The translations under genes were made by a program, and so were the position numbers. From the NCBI GenBank assembly GCA_013298815.1, contig JAAFJF010000007.1:18674-82673 (forward strand): a DNA stretch of 64,000 nt, in the 5' to 3' direction. Numbering within the stretch: the stretch's first letter is position 1; each line of letters opens with the position of its first letter. Below are positions 37,319 through 45,462 of this stretch, one piece after another. The DNA comes from Polaromonas sp. (GTDB lineage Bacteria; Pseudomonadota; Gammaproteobacteria; Burkholderiales; Burkholderiaceae_C). The notes beneath the pieces are model-generated. The model saw only the letters and a list, made by a program, of their open reading frames with translations. It had not been told where the DNA came from and searched no databases.

Positions 37319-38431
37319 CTTATAAATTTAAGATCAAATGCACTTGCTGCGCTTTTAATGTGTGCGGCCAGCGTGAGCGCACAAATTTTGGTCGGTCAAA
37401 CTGCAGGCTATTCTGGCCCTGTAGCATCAGGTGTGAAAGAAACATCAGATGGCGCTAAGCTTTACATCAATGCAGTGAATGCCAAAGGCGGTGTTAACGG
37501 TCAAAAAATTGAGCTCTTAGCCTTGGATGACAAGTTTGAGCCTAAATTAGCTGCCGAGAATGCGCGTATTTTGATCGAAGAGAAAAACGTTGTCGCGATG
37601 TTTTTGACGCGTGGCACGCCGCACACAGAAGCCATATTGCCTTTTTTAGATAAAAACAGTGTTCCTTTGATTGGCCCTTCTACTGGCGCGATGGTGTTGC
37701 ACCAACCGGTCAAGAAACATGTATTCAATGTTCGTGCAACCTACCAGCGAGAAGCTGAAAAAGCGGTGATGCATTTGGGTACCTTGGGTATCAAACGCAT
37801 AGCCTTGATTTACCCCGACGACAGCTTTGGCGCAGATGGTGTGGTCGGCGCACAAAAAGGATTGGCTACTGCAAAATTAGAAGCGGTGGTAACTGAGAAG
37901 TTTGACCGTTCTAAACCTGATTTCTCAAAAATCGTTCCTAAAATTGTGGCTGCGGACACGCAGGCGGTGATCATGATTGCATCTGGCAGTGCTGTCGTTA
38001 GCGGTATAACAGCCCTGCGCGCAGCGGGCTCTGGCGCGCAGGTGGTGACTCTGTCTAACAACGCGTCTGGTGGCTTTGTGAAAAGCTTGGCTGAGCGCGG
38101 GCCGGGTGTGGTGGTGACTCAGGTATTTCCTAACGAACGTGCTATCAATTACGGTTTCATCAAAGAAGCACAAGACTTGCTCAAAGACAGCAAAGACGCT
38201 GTTAGCTTGAGCCCTGCTATGTTGGAAGGCTTTGCTGCAGCCAAAGTGCTGGTAGAAGCTTTAAAGCGCAGTGGACCTAGTCCAACGAGAGCAAAACTCC
38301 AATCATCACTTGAGAATATGAAAAGGTTTGACATGGGTGGGCTAGAAGTCAACTTCAGCCCAACGGACCACACTGGCTTAGATTTTGCTGATTTATCTAT
38401 CATCAGCGCGGATGGCAAATTTAAGCGTTGA
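37316..38431 (+). CDS. ABC transporter substrate-binding protein (branched-chain amino acid type)
   Basis: The 371-residue protein has a signal peptide (about 1-22, cleavage after SVSA) and a type I periplasmic binding fold (Peripla_BP_6). Typical features are LVGQTAGYSGPVASGVKETSDGAKLYINAVNAKGGVNGQKIELLALDD and GPSTGAM. Relatives bind branched-chain amino acids, amides or aromatic acids. No permease or ATPase genes are adjacent, so it is an orphan that must use a transporter coded elsewhere or act as a sensor. It starts in a hairpin that includes its ribosome-binding site. Confidence 0.9.
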   Translation: MLINLRSNALAALLMCAASVSAQILVGQTAGYSGPVASGVKETSDGAKLYINAVNAKGGVNGQKIELLALDDKFEPKLAAENARILIEEKNVVAMFLTRGTPHTEAILPFLDKNSVPLIGPSTGAMVLHQPVKKHVFNVRATYQREAEKAVMHLGTLGIKRIALIYPDDSFGADGVVGAQKGLATAKLEAVVTEKFDRSKPDFSKIVPKIVAADTQAVIMIASGSAVVSGITALRAAGSGAQVVTLSNNASGGFVKSLAERGPGVVVTQVFPNERAINYGFIKEAQDLLKDSKDAVSLSPAMLEGFAAAKVLVEALKRSGPSPTRAKLQSSLENMKRFDMGGLEVNFSPTDHTGLDFADLSIISADGKFKR

Positions 38432-38451
38432 GCCTCAAATACAAAGGTTTT

Positions 38452-39114
38452 TTAGCGTTTCATCACAGCCATCAAACCTGCAAAACCGATGAATGCACCA
38501 CCGGTGACGCGGTTAAACCAACGCAGGACGTTGGGTTTACGCAATTGCTGCGCCATACTCAGTCCACCCAGCGCATAGATGAAGTACCACAGGATTTCTA
38601 GGACACTGAAAGTTGCTAAAAGAACCAGCAATTGCGGCGCTTGTGGCAAGCTAGATTGTATGAATTGTGGCAAAAAGGCAGCCGCGAACAATAACGCCTT
38701 TGGGTTACTGCCTGCGGTAAAGAAGCCGGTTTTGTAAAGGCCAAATGCGTTATAGCCAGCGTTTTTGCTGCCTAAGGCGCTATTATTTTTGCTATTGATG
38801 GTGTTGTTTTCATCAATGGCAGCAGGTGTCACGGGTGCTGTCCATACCTTGTAACCTAAGTACGCCAAATACAAAGCACCCATCCAACGCAACGCATCAA
38901 ACACTGCTGGTGCATTTTGCAGTACCACACCCAAACCCAGCGCTGACAGTGTGAACATGATCATCAGTGCGGTCATGCAACCCGCCATGCTGTAGATGCT
39001 GGCACGCAGTCCAAAACGCACGCTTTGGTTCATGATGAGAAGCATGTTCGGCCCTGGTGCGGCGCTGATGAGGAAGGTGGCGGTGACGAATATCCACCAA
39101 GTGCTGAGGCTCAT
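38452..39114 (-). CDS. LysE/RhtB family amino acid exporter
   Basis: This 220-residue inner-membrane protein has about six hydrophobic segments and the family start FLISAAPGPNMLLIMNQSVRFGLRA. Members export amino acids such as threonine, homoserine or lysine. Residues about 110-120 (INSKNNSALGSKNAGYNAFG region) are encoded partly by a diverged 31-bp repeat (38753-38783) and form an expanded cytoplasmic or periplasmic loop. It follows the rnfB-like gene by 12 bases in the same direction and is probably co-transcribed. Substrate unknown. Confidence 0.88.
   Translation of the reverse strand: MSLSTWWIFVTATFLISAAPGPNMLLIMNQSVRFGLRASIYSMAGCMTALMIMFTLSALGLGVVLQNAPAVFDALRWMGALYLAYLGYKVWTAPVTPAAIDENNTINSKNNSALGSKNAGYNAFGLYKTGFFTAGSNPKALLFAAAFLPQFIQSSLPQAPQLLVLLATFSVLEILWYFIYALGGLSMAQQLRKPNVLRWFNRVTGGAFIGFAGLMAVMKR
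38753..38783 (-). repeat. 31-bp repeat copy within the LysE-family gene
   Basis: TAGCCAGCGTTTTTGCTGCC followed by TAAGGCGCTAT resembles the minus-orientation consensus (roughly 26 of 31 positions by eye). Because the gene is on the minus strand, it is read in plus orientation in frame, within a polar Asn/Ser-rich loop of the exporter. Confidence 0.6.
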
Positions 39115-39126
39115 ATTTTTTTCCTT

Positions 39127-39759
39127 TTAGCTTTTTAGATTTTTAGCGCGTGCTTTGGCTAGGGCTGCAGCAATCACAGCATTTTTATCAACTGCTACAG
39201 TATCTACAGTGCTCTTAGATGGGGTTGTTTGATTGTAGCCGTTGTTTTTTCTGCCTAGGTTGCTATGAATAGTGTAGCGATTCAAGGCATGATTGGCTGC
39301 TTCTGCTGACCAGGCTGCCCAGCCAGTTAACGCACCGCTCACATTTTCAAGTTCTATGCAATCGACGGGGCAGAGCGGAATGCACAGCTCGCAGCCCGTG
39401 CAATGTGGCTCGATGACCGTGTGCATCAGCTTGTTGCTGCCGATGATGGCGTCTGTGGGGCAGACATCGATGCACAAAGTGCAGCCAATGCACCAGTTTT
39501 CATCTATAAAAGCGACACTGCGTGGGCCTTCAATGCCGTTTTCTGGATTAAGAGGTAAAGCAGCTTGCCCCGTGATTTTGCTTAACCGCGAAATACCCTC
39601 AGCGCCGCCAGGTGAGCATTGGTTAATTGCCACACCATCGTTTGCAATGGCGTTGGCGTAGGCTTGGCAATCAGGATATCCGCAGCGCGTGCACTGAGTT
39701 TGGGGCAGGGCGGCAAATATTAATTCAGAGATGGTATGGGTTTGCTTTTCTAGGCTCAT
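39127..39759 (-). CDS. rnfB: RnfB-like iron-sulfur protein
   Basis: The 210-residue protein has the RnfB Fe-S signature Cys23, Cys26, Cys31 and Cys48 (CTRCGYPDC ... NQC) and two 4Fe-4S ferredoxin motifs, CIGCTLCIDVCP and CTGCELCIPLCP. It lacks the N-terminal membrane anchor of full RnfB, and no other rnf genes are adjacent. This soluble short form, typical of betaproteobacteria, probably passes electrons to an unknown partner. The tail (about 160-175) is coded through a diverged 31-bp repeat. It overlaps the PHA depolymerase gene by four bases. Confidence 0.88.
   Translation of the reverse strand: MSLEKQTHTISELIFAALPQTQCTRCGYPDCQAYANAIANDGVAINQCSPGGAEGISRLSKITGQAALPLNPENGIEGPRSVAFIDENWCIGCTLCIDVCPTDAIIGSNKLMHTVIEPHCTGCELCIPLCPVDCIELENVSGALTGWAAWSAEAANHALNRYTIHSNLGRKNNGYNQTTPSKSTVDTVAVDKNAVIAAALAKARAKNLKS
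39236..39266 (-). repeat. 31-bp repeat copy within rnfB tail
   Basis: TAGCCGTTGTTTTTTCTGCC followed by TAGGTTGCTAT is a diverged minus-orientation copy. It lies in frame in the variable C-terminal tail of the RnfB-like gene, after the last ferredoxin motif. The match is weaker than for the intergenic copies. Confidence 0.5.
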
Positions 39760-41099
39760 GCCTTGAGTTTAGCCTTTGGCTTTGCAACGGCTTTTGTGTC
39801 AGCCTTCAGCACGGGTTTGCCATCTGCTTTTGGTGCGACATGGTGCGCCAAAATGAAGGCTTGCACCTGTGGGTAGACCTGCTCGCGCCAACGGCGGCCG
39901 CTGAAAATACCGTAGTGGCCCGCGCCTTTGGCCTCGAAGTGCTGGCGTTTGGATTTAGCAATACCGCTGCACAAATCGTGCGCAGCTTGCGTTTGGCCGG
40001 AGCCTGAAATATCGTCCAACTCGCCTTCAACCGTCAACAATGCAGACGTTTTGATATCCGCTGGTTTGACGCGCTCAGGCTTGCCCTCAAGGTTTTTCAC
40101 ATCCCAAGTGCCGTTGACCAATTTGAAATCTTGAAATACTGTTGCAATCGTCTCTAAATAGTAATCAGCATCCATGTCCAATACAGCGTTGTACTCATCG
40201 TAAAACTTGCGATGTGATTCAACGCTGGAGTTGTCGCCTTTGATCAAGTCGTTGAAGTAATCAAAATGGCTGTTGCGGTGGTTTTGCGGATTCATGGCGA
40301 CAAAGCCGCTGTGCTGCAAAAAGCCTGGGTAAACGCGGCGGCCCGCACCTTCAAAATTGGCTGGCACTTTGTAGATGACGTTATTTTCAAACCAGCTGAA
40401 CGGTTTGTTCATCGCCAAGTTGTTCACCGCTGTCGGTGATAAACGCGCATCAATCGGGCCGCCCATCATGGTCAAGGACAGAGGCGTGATCTCACCACGT
40501 GTTGCCATCAGCGACACGGCTGCCAGCACGGGCACAGTCGGCTGGCAAACGCTCATGACGTGGCAATTGCCGTATTTGGCTTGAACGTGGCGAATGAACT
40601 CTTGCACGTAGTTGACGTAGTCATCCAAGTGAAATTCACCTTCTGACAAAGGCACAGTGCGTGCGTTTTTCCAGTCGGTGATGTAAACCTTGTGGTCTTT
40701 CAGCATCGTAGCCACGGTGTCGCGCAGTAAAGTAGCGTAGTGTCCGGACAGCGGCGCGACGATCAACACAGCAGGTTGGCCTTTAAGTTGGCTGAGTGTT
40801 TCGACATCGTCTGTGTAGCGCTTGAAACGAATCAAATCACAAAACGGCTTTTTAACTTCAATCCGCTCGTGGATGGTGACTTCAGTTTCGCCAACTTTCA
40901 CGGTTTGAATACCAAATTCTGGCTTTAAGTAGTCTTTTCCCAGTCGGTACATCAAATCGTAGCCAGCAGATACGCGTTGCACCAACGGATTTTGACTGAA
41001 CGGCGACTTTGCGTTGCCTAGCACCTTGGAGGTAGCCTTCGCAAAGTCAACAAACGGCTCCATCATGGCGCGCTGTGTTTCGTAGATTTGGTAGAGCAT
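39756..41099 (-). CDS. phaZ: Intracellular polyhydroxyalkanoate depolymerase
   Basis: This 447-residue enzyme matches the intracellular PHA depolymerase family of the Ralstonia PhaZ1 type. The nucleophile is Cys185 in the lipase-box-like MSVCQP. Other family features are YQIYETQRAMMEPF at the N-terminus, GGPIDARLSPT, and the late ELDDISGSGQT and GAGHYGIFSGRRWR, which carry the probable Asp and His of the triad. It mobilises stored polyhydroxybutyrate. The Ala/Lys-rich C-terminal tail is low complexity. A palindrome TTGCAGTGCAA lies about 40 bases upstream of the start. Confidence 0.92.
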   Translation of the reverse strand: MLYQIYETQRAMMEPFVDFAKATSKVLGNAKSPFSQNPLVQRVSAGYDLMYRLGKDYLKPEFGIQTVKVGETEVTIHERIEVKKPFCDLIRFKRYTDDVETLSQLKGQPAVLIVAPLSGHYATLLRDTVATMLKDHKVYITDWKNARTVPLSEGEFHLDDYVNYVQEFIRHVQAKYGNCHVMSVCQPTVPVLAAVSLMATRGEITPLSLTMMGGPIDARLSPTAVNNLAMNKPFSWFENNVIYKVPANFEGAGRRVYPGFLQHSGFVAMNPQNHRNSHFDYFNDLIKGDNSSVESHRKFYDEYNAVLDMDADYYLETIATVFQDFKLVNGTWDVKNLEGKPERVKPADIKTSALLTVEGELDDISGSGQTQAAHDLCSGIAKSKRQHFEAKGAGHYGIFSGRRWREQVYPQVQAFILAHHVAPKADGKPVLKADTKAVAKPKAKLKA

Positions 41100-41134
41100 G
41101 TTGAACCCAGTGTAGTGTGTAAAAAAATGTTATG

Positions 41135-41145
41135 TTGCAGTGCAA
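41135..41145. promoter_or_regulatory. TGC palindrome upstream of phaZ, possible PhaR site
   Basis: TTGCAGTGCAA is a perfect inverted repeat around a central G, in the 154-bp gap between the divergent phaZ and ygiD genes. TGC/GCA-rich palindromes of this kind are recalled as targets of the PHA regulator PhaR. No PhaR gene lies in the window, so the assignment is a suggestion based on pattern and neighbour. Confidence 0.35.
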
Positions 41146-41253
41146 TATAACTTAAAACGTTATAGAAAATAAGGGGGCTACCACCAATTTCTAGTCGATT
41201 TGACTGTAATAACTACAATTGAGTGACATATTCGCAAATTTAAGCAATTTTCC

Positions 41254-42186
41254 ATGCAAAGAAGACAACTGTTAAGTGCTGCAGGCTTGATTCCCCTTAG
41301 CTTGGCGTCAGCTATGCTTCAGCTCCCGCGCAGCAGCAATGCAAGCACCAAATCACGTATCAAAACACCTATGAAAACACTAAAAAACTCCCCCAAAATG
41401 CCAGTGCTGTTTCTAGGCCACGGCAGTCCGATGAACGCGATTGAAGACAACGCCTACCGCCGCAGCTGGCAAGCCTTGGGGCAAGAATTCGGCGAAGGCA
41501 AAAAATACCCCATGCCCAGCCTGATTTTGTGCATCTCAGCCCATTGGATCACGCGCGGCTGGTGGCTCACTGGCATGCAAAACCCGAAAACAATTCACGA
41601 TTTTGGCGGCTTCCCACAAGAGCTCTTCGCCCAGCAATACCCAGCACCTGGTGCGCCTGCTGTGGCGTAGGAGTTGAGTAAGCAACTCGTATCACCCATT
41701 CCCAAAGGATTCGTCGGCGTAGACATGGACAAGTGGGGTTTGGATCACGGCACTTGGTCGGTGCTGAAACCCATGTTCCCCAACGCAACCATCCCCGTCA
41801 TGCAGCTCAGTATGGATTACAGTCGCGCTCCTGTTGAACACTACATGTTGGGTCAACAACTGCGCGAACTGCGCAACCAAGGCGTGCTCATTGTCGGCAG
41901 CGGCAACATCGTGCACAACCTGCGCATGATCACCAATGGCAAACCGCACGACTGGAATATCGAGTTTGACACTTGGACGTCAGCACAAATGGCAGACAGA
42001 AACTACGACGAATTGGCTAATTTTCTAAAACTAGGCAATTTAGCAACGATGGCACACCCCACGCATGACCACTATCTACCGTTGTTGTACGCAGCGGGCG
42101 CGGTGGACAGCAAAGACAACGTCACCACCTTCAACGATAGTTTGACGATGGGGTCGATTTCAATGCGGTCGGTGATTTGGAGTTGA
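41254..42186 (+). pseudogene. ygiD: 4,5-DOPA-extradiol dioxygenase family, interrupted by an in-frame TAG
   Basis: Two pieces lie in one frame: 138 residues ending at TAG 41668-41670, then 172 residues to 42186. Together they form a full-length YgiD/LigB-type dioxygenase. The first half has LFLGHGSPMNAIEDN and SAHWITRG with metal ligand His residues. The second half has LDHGTWSVLKPMFP and IVGSGNIVHNLR. Relatives usually have a Gln or similar residue where the TAG lies, so a CAG-to-TAG change is the simplest explanation. The N-terminus (RRQLLSAAGLIPLSLASAML) looks like a Tat or Sec signal, unusual for this family. The reading could also reflect a base error. Confidence 0.85.
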
Positions 42187-42191
42187 TTTAC

Positions 42192-43064
42192 ATGCATCAA
42201 CCCAATATTCGGCGTCGCTCTTTCAGTATTCGGCTATTCACGCTCCTAGCCAGCTCAGGTCTTGCAGTCAACGCTTTTGCCAAAAACAACGCTGCTAACA
42301 GCGTTTTACTTGCTAAAACCGCGCCTGCCAATATCGACCCTGCTGGCTATTTGGTTAGCGAGAAGCTAGATGGTGTGCGGGCGCTATGGGACGGCAAAGC
42401 GCTGCGGTTTCGCAGCGGTCGACCCATCGCCGCGCCCGCTTGGTTTATCGCCAAATTACCCAAAGAGTCGTTGGATGGTGAGCTTTGGATAGGGCGTGGG
42501 CAATTCGATGCGTTGTCTGGCACGGTTCGCAAGGCAAGACCTATTGATGCAGAATGGCAAAAAGTCAACTATATGGTTTTTGAGTTGCCCGCTGGCTCTA
42601 GCCGATTCAAAGACCGGGCTTTGGCTCTGGAATCTATCGTCAACGCCACCGCATGGCCGCAGCTACAGGTTATAGAGCAAACCGACATCGCCAACCGCGC
42701 CACGTTGCAAGCCAAGCTCGACGATGTGGTGCAAAGCGGTGGGGAAGGGCTGATGCTACATTTGTCCAGCGCGCCGCTGGCAACGGGTCGAAACGATGTA
42801 CTTTTGAAGCTCAAACCGTTGAGCGACGCTGAAGCTACCGTCGTAGGCTACATTGCAGGCAAAGGTAAATATGCGGGACTAACGGGCGCTTTGGTCGTCA
42901 AAACCGACAACGGTCTACGGTTTAACTTGGGCACGGGTTTGTCAGATGCGCAACACAAAACGCCACCAGCTATTGGAACCAAGGTGACCTACACTTACAG
43001 AGATGTCACGCCCAGCGGCAAGCCACGGTTTGCCAGCTTTTTGCGCATGTATGAAAACCTGTAA
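42192..43064 (+). CDS. ligE: Exported ATP-dependent DNA ligase (LigE-like)
   Basis: The 290-residue protein has a signal peptide (about 1-30, with RRRSFSI resembling a twin-arginine motif) and a minimal ATP-dependent DNA ligase. The adenylated Lys58 lies in SEKLDGVRALWDG, followed by DGELWIGRG, GEGLMLH and LLKLKP motifs, and an OB-fold domain to the end. Periplasmic minimal ligases of this type occur in naturally competent or biofilm-forming proteobacteria. The ATG at 42192 has a GGAG nine bases upstream; an in-frame TTG at 42177 is rejected. It starts five bases after the broken ygiD. Confidence 0.9.
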   Translation: MHQPNIRRRSFSIRLFTLLASSGLAVNAFAKNNAANSVLLAKTAPANIDPAGYLVSEKLDGVRALWDGKALRFRSGRPIAAPAWFIAKLPKESLDGELWIGRGQFDALSGTVRKARPIDAEWQKVNYMVFELPAGSSRFKDRALALESIVNATAWPQLQVIEQTDIANRATLQAKLDDVVQSGGEGLMLHLSSAPLATGRNDVLLKLKPLSDAEATVVGYIAGKGKYAGLTGALVVKTDNGLRFNLGTGLSDAQHKTPPAIGTKVTYTYRDVTPSGKPRFASFLRMYENL

Positions 43065-43155
43065 TGAAAACCTGTAAATAGCACCAGCTTGACACCACTT
43101 TTTGCTTGTTTTATATTTAACCGAAATGTTAATTAACTCTGCGAGTAAATAAACC

Positions 43156-43608
43156 ATGTCAGCCATCACAGTCTCTGAAACCGAAGCGCTAAATGCCGTA
43201 TTTAGCGCCTTGTCGGACCCGACTCGGCGAGCGATGCTGGCTCGGCTGTCGCAGGGCGAGGCCTCAGTGAACGAGCTTGCCGCTCCCTTCAAGATGAGCC
43301 TGCCCGCTGTTTCCAAACACATCAAAGTCCTAGAAAAAGCCGGTCTGCTGACCAAAACCATCAATGCCCAACAGCGCCCTTGCAAAATTGACGGCTTGCA
43401 GCTCAAACAAGCCGTGGACTGGATAGATCAATTCAGTATCAAAATTGCTACAAAAAAGATAGCTGCTAAGGCAGTAAATACGTTGGATAGAGCCAAAAAT
43501 AAGCCTAAAAAACAGGCTAAAGCTCCCAAACCCGTTAAAGAAGCCATCAAATCGCAGGAGACAACTGATGACCACGACATTCAACAACAAATTGGATTTG
43601 ACTTTTGA
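43156..43608 (+). CDS. ArsR family regulator with repeat-derived C-terminal extension
   Basis: This 150-residue protein has an N-terminal ArsR winged helix (about 8-90): [30 protein letters not shown], then [19 protein letters not shown]. No metal-binding Cys pair is present. The rest is a Lys-rich tail ([14 protein letters not shown] and onward) encoded by a 31-bp repeat and its flank (43459-43489). The gene overlaps the SRPBCC gene by 41 bases. This ArsR-SRPBCC pairing is common in bacteria and suggests control of the adjacent operon, with unknown signal. Confidence 0.85.
   Translation: MSAITVSETEALNAVFSALSDPTRRAMLARLSQGEASVNELAAPFKMSLPAVSKHIKVLEKAGLLTKTINAQQRPCKIDGLQLKQAVDWIDQFSIKIATKKIAAKAVNTLDRAKNKPKKQAKAPKPVKEAIKSQETTDDHDIQQQIGFDF
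43459..43489 (+). repeat. 31-bp repeat copy within the ArsR-family gene
   Basis: ATAGCTGCTAAGGCAGTAAA followed by TACGTTGGATA is a plus-orientation copy close to consensus, preceded by the usual ATTGCTAC-like stretch. It is read in frame as [11 protein letters not shown] and begins the C-terminal extension of the regulator. Confidence 0.8.
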
Positions 43609-44071
43609 ACGCATCATCGACGTGCCGCCGCACCTCGTCTGGCGTGCTTGGACCGAGCCAGCGCTGCTGAAGCAGTGGTTTTGCCCACTGCCGTGGAAGA
43701 CCATCGATGCCGAGCTTGATGTGCGCCCAGGCGGTATCTTCCGCAGCACCATGCAAAGCCCTGAGGGTCAAGAGTACCCGAACACTGGTTGCTACCTAGA
43801 AACCGTCAAAAACGAGCGCATCGTTTGGACCAACGCCATGCTGCCCGGTTTTCGCCCAGCACCCGTGAACGCGCCCTGCGGAGATGACACCGAATTCATG
43901 TTCACCGCCAAGGTGGAATTTGAACCGCACGGTGCAAACGGCACAAAATACCGCGCCACCGTCATCCATGCCGATGAAGCGGGCTGCCAAAAACATGCGG
44001 CCATGGGCTTTGAAGGCGGTTGGGGGGCAGCGCTGGACCAGCTTGTGGCCATGGTCAAAAAAGGGATTTAA
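43568..44071 (+). CDS. SRPBCC (AHSA1-like) family protein
   Basis: The 167-residue protein has the START/AHSA1-like fold signature. It begins [26 protein letters not shown], with a later [12 protein letters not shown] and a final [17 protein letters not shown]. The fold makes a hydrophobic ligand cavity; members next to ArsR genes are of unknown function. It overlaps the 3' end of the ArsR gene, and coupled translation is likely. A REP-like palindrome follows, before the VOC gene. Confidence 0.88.
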   Translation: MTTTFNNKLDLTFERIIDVPPHLVWRAWTEPALLKQWFCPLPWKTIDAELDVRPGGIFRSTMQSPEGQEYPNTGCYLETVKNERIVWTNAMLPGFRPAPVNAPCGDDTEFMFTAKVEFEPHGANGTKYRATVIHADEAGCQKHAAMGFEGGWGAALDQLVAMVKKGI

Positions 44072-44082
44072 CCACTCGTATC

Positions 44083-44107
44083 CGTCATTCCCGCGAAGGC
44101 AGGAATC
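44083..44107. repeat. REP-like palindrome
   Basis: CGTCATTCCCGCGAAGGCAG followed by GAATC is a short palindromic repeat related, in the opposite orientation, to the element at 4735-4762. It lies in the 74-bp gap between the SRPBCC and VOC genes. Confidence 0.8.
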
Positions 44108-44145
44108 TACAAATTTCGCTCATATATCAATTTAGGAGTAACCAC

Positions 44146-44550
44146 ATGGCCAAACAAATCTTCGTTAACTTGCCAATTGGCAATCTGAAGGCATCTATGG
44201 CGTTTTATGATGCCTTGGGCTTTAAAAATAACCCGAATTTCACGAATGAATCTGCCGCTTGCATGGTTTACAGCGAACATATCTATGTCATGCTGCACAC
44301 CGAGCCTTCATGGCGCAGATTCACCCAGCGCCCAATTCCGCCGTCAAGTTCCAGCGAGGTGATGCTGGCTTTATCCTTGGATAGCAAAGCCGAGGTCGAC
44401 TCCATGAACGACATCGCCCAAGCTAACGGCGGCACGGCAGACATCAACCCCAAGCAAGATCTAGGCTTTATGTACAGCCGCGCCCTGACAGACCCAGATG
44501 GCCATATTTGGGAGCCGTTTTGGATGGATCCAGCAGCTATTCCTGCCTAA
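44146..44550 (+). CDS. VOC family (glyoxalase-like) protein
   Basis: This 134-residue single VOC domain begins MAKQIFVNLPIGNLKASMAFYDALGF and ends DPDGHIWEPFWMDPAAIP, which is the standard bacterial extradiol/glyoxalase I-like arrangement, with Glu in HIWEPF as a metal ligand candidate. The substrate is unknown. The ATG at 44146 has TAGGAG eight bases upstream. It is in the ArsR-SRPBCC run and is followed by the DUF1697 remnant. Confidence 0.88.
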   Translation: MAKQIFVNLPIGNLKASMAFYDALGFKNNPNFTNESAACMVYSEHIYVMLHTEPSWRRFTQRPIPPSSSSEVMLALSLDSKAEVDSMNDIAQANGGTADINPKQDLGFMYSRALTDPDGHIWEPFWMDPAAIPA

Positions 44551-44585
44551 GCTTCTAGCGCAAAGCCCTCGTTTTGACGACCTAG

Positions 44586-44758
44586 ATTGCCTTGTTACGT
44601 GCCGTCAACCTTGGCGGCACTGGCATGTCCATTCAGGCAAAGGTATGGCGCAAAGAAAGCTGAGAATCCCAGCGGCGAAGACGGGCACAGCACGAAATAT
44701 GAATACGGTGGGGAAGTTGGTGGAGATGGCTGAGAGGTTTAATCAGCTACAAAATTAA
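44586..44758 (+). pseudogene. DUF1697 family gene remnant with internal deletion
   Basis: One frame from 44586 reads IALLRAVNLGGTG, the hallmark N-terminus of DUF1697 proteins. Another frame, ending at TAA 44756-44758, reads KLRIPAAKTGTARNMNTVGK and LVEMAERF, which resembles the family C-terminus (ATxRNWNTVxKLLEM in recalled relatives). The two ends are only some 40 bases apart instead of about 450, and no start codon precedes the first. The simplest reading is a gene that lost its middle. A short inverted repeat (GTGCCG 44599-44604, CGGCAC 44615-44620) lies near the junction. The rest of the 277-bp gap holds a 31-bp repeat. Confidence 0.65.
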
Positions 44759-44788
44759 TAGCTGCTTAGGCAGTAAATACGCTGGTTA
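44758..44788 (+). repeat. 31-bp dispersed repeat, copy 7
   Basis: A plus-orientation copy, ATAGCTGCTTAGGCAGTAAA followed by TACGCTGGTTA, with downstream GATGCCAAATTTAACC. It begins at the last base of the DUF1697 remnant stop codon and precedes the convergent FMN-protein gene. Confidence 0.88.
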
Positions 44789-44827
44789 GATGCCAAATTT
44801 AACCTTCAAATCAGCTTTTTGACGCGT

Positions 44828-45454
44828 CTAAAGCGTCTGCTGATACCGCACCAGCATCTGTTCCTGCGTTTCAAACACGGTCTCATCTGGCAATTTGCCA
44901 ACCATTTGGTCGCGCAGCATCTCGCCCATGCTGGGCAGTTGGCTGCGGTCTAGGTGTTTGTTGGCGTTCCACAGGTCTGAGCGCATCAGCGCCTTGGCGC
45001 AGTGCAAGTAGCTGGCATGTACGCTGACGCGAATCACCAGTTTGGGTACACGTCGGCTGTCTTCGCAGAGTTTTCGCTCTGATTCATCAGTAGATAACAC
45101 GGCAGTGCCGTTCACCCGCAGCGTTTCATCCACACCGGGCACCATGAACAGCAACCCAATTTGCCCAGTGGCGATGATGTTTTCCAGCGAATCCAGCCTG
45201 TTATTACCCGGCGAATCCGCAATCAGCAGCGTACCAGCGTTCACCACATTCACAAACCCCGCCTCACCCCCGCGCGGCGACGTGTCCGCCCGCCCATCTG
45301 ATCCGTAGCTTGAAATAATGATGAATGGCGACAAGCTGATGAACCGCTTGGCATGGGCGTCCAGCTGAGGCAGCTCTTTGAGTGCGGAGCGCGGGTTGAC
45401 GGGTGCGTAGAGTTCGCGCAGGGCGGGGAGGGTGGTGATGGTGGTAGTTGTCAT
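44828..45454 (-). CDS. Pyridoxamine 5'-phosphate oxidase-like FMN-binding protein
   Basis: The 208-residue protein matches the PPOX-type split-barrel flavoprotein group known from the MSMEG_1061 family. Features include RFISLSPFIIISSYGSDGRADTSPRGGEAGFVNV, ADSPGNNRLDSLENI and LRVNGTAVLSTD. It should bind FMN and act as a reductase or oxidase on an unknown small molecule. It follows the VOC/PhnB-like gene (45463-45942) by eight bases and is probably co-transcribed with it. The C-terminal extension beyond the barrel is rich in helices. Confidence 0.85.
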   Translation of the reverse strand: MTTTTITTLPALRELYAPVNPRSALKELPQLDAHAKRFISLSPFIIISSYGSDGRADTSPRGGEAGFVNVVNAGTLLIADSPGNNRLDSLENIIATGQIGLLFMVPGVDETLRVNGTAVLSTDESERKLCEDSRRVPKLVIRVSVHASYLHCAKALMRSDLWNANKHLDRSQLPSMGEMLRDQMVGKLPDETVFETQEQMLVRYQQTL

Positions 45455-45462
45455 TATCCTAA

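Noticed and set aside
41254..42186. Two independent small genes either side of the TAG
   Set aside because: Both parts are in the same frame and match consecutive parts of one dioxygenase. The second has only a TTG near the break and no ribosome-binding site.
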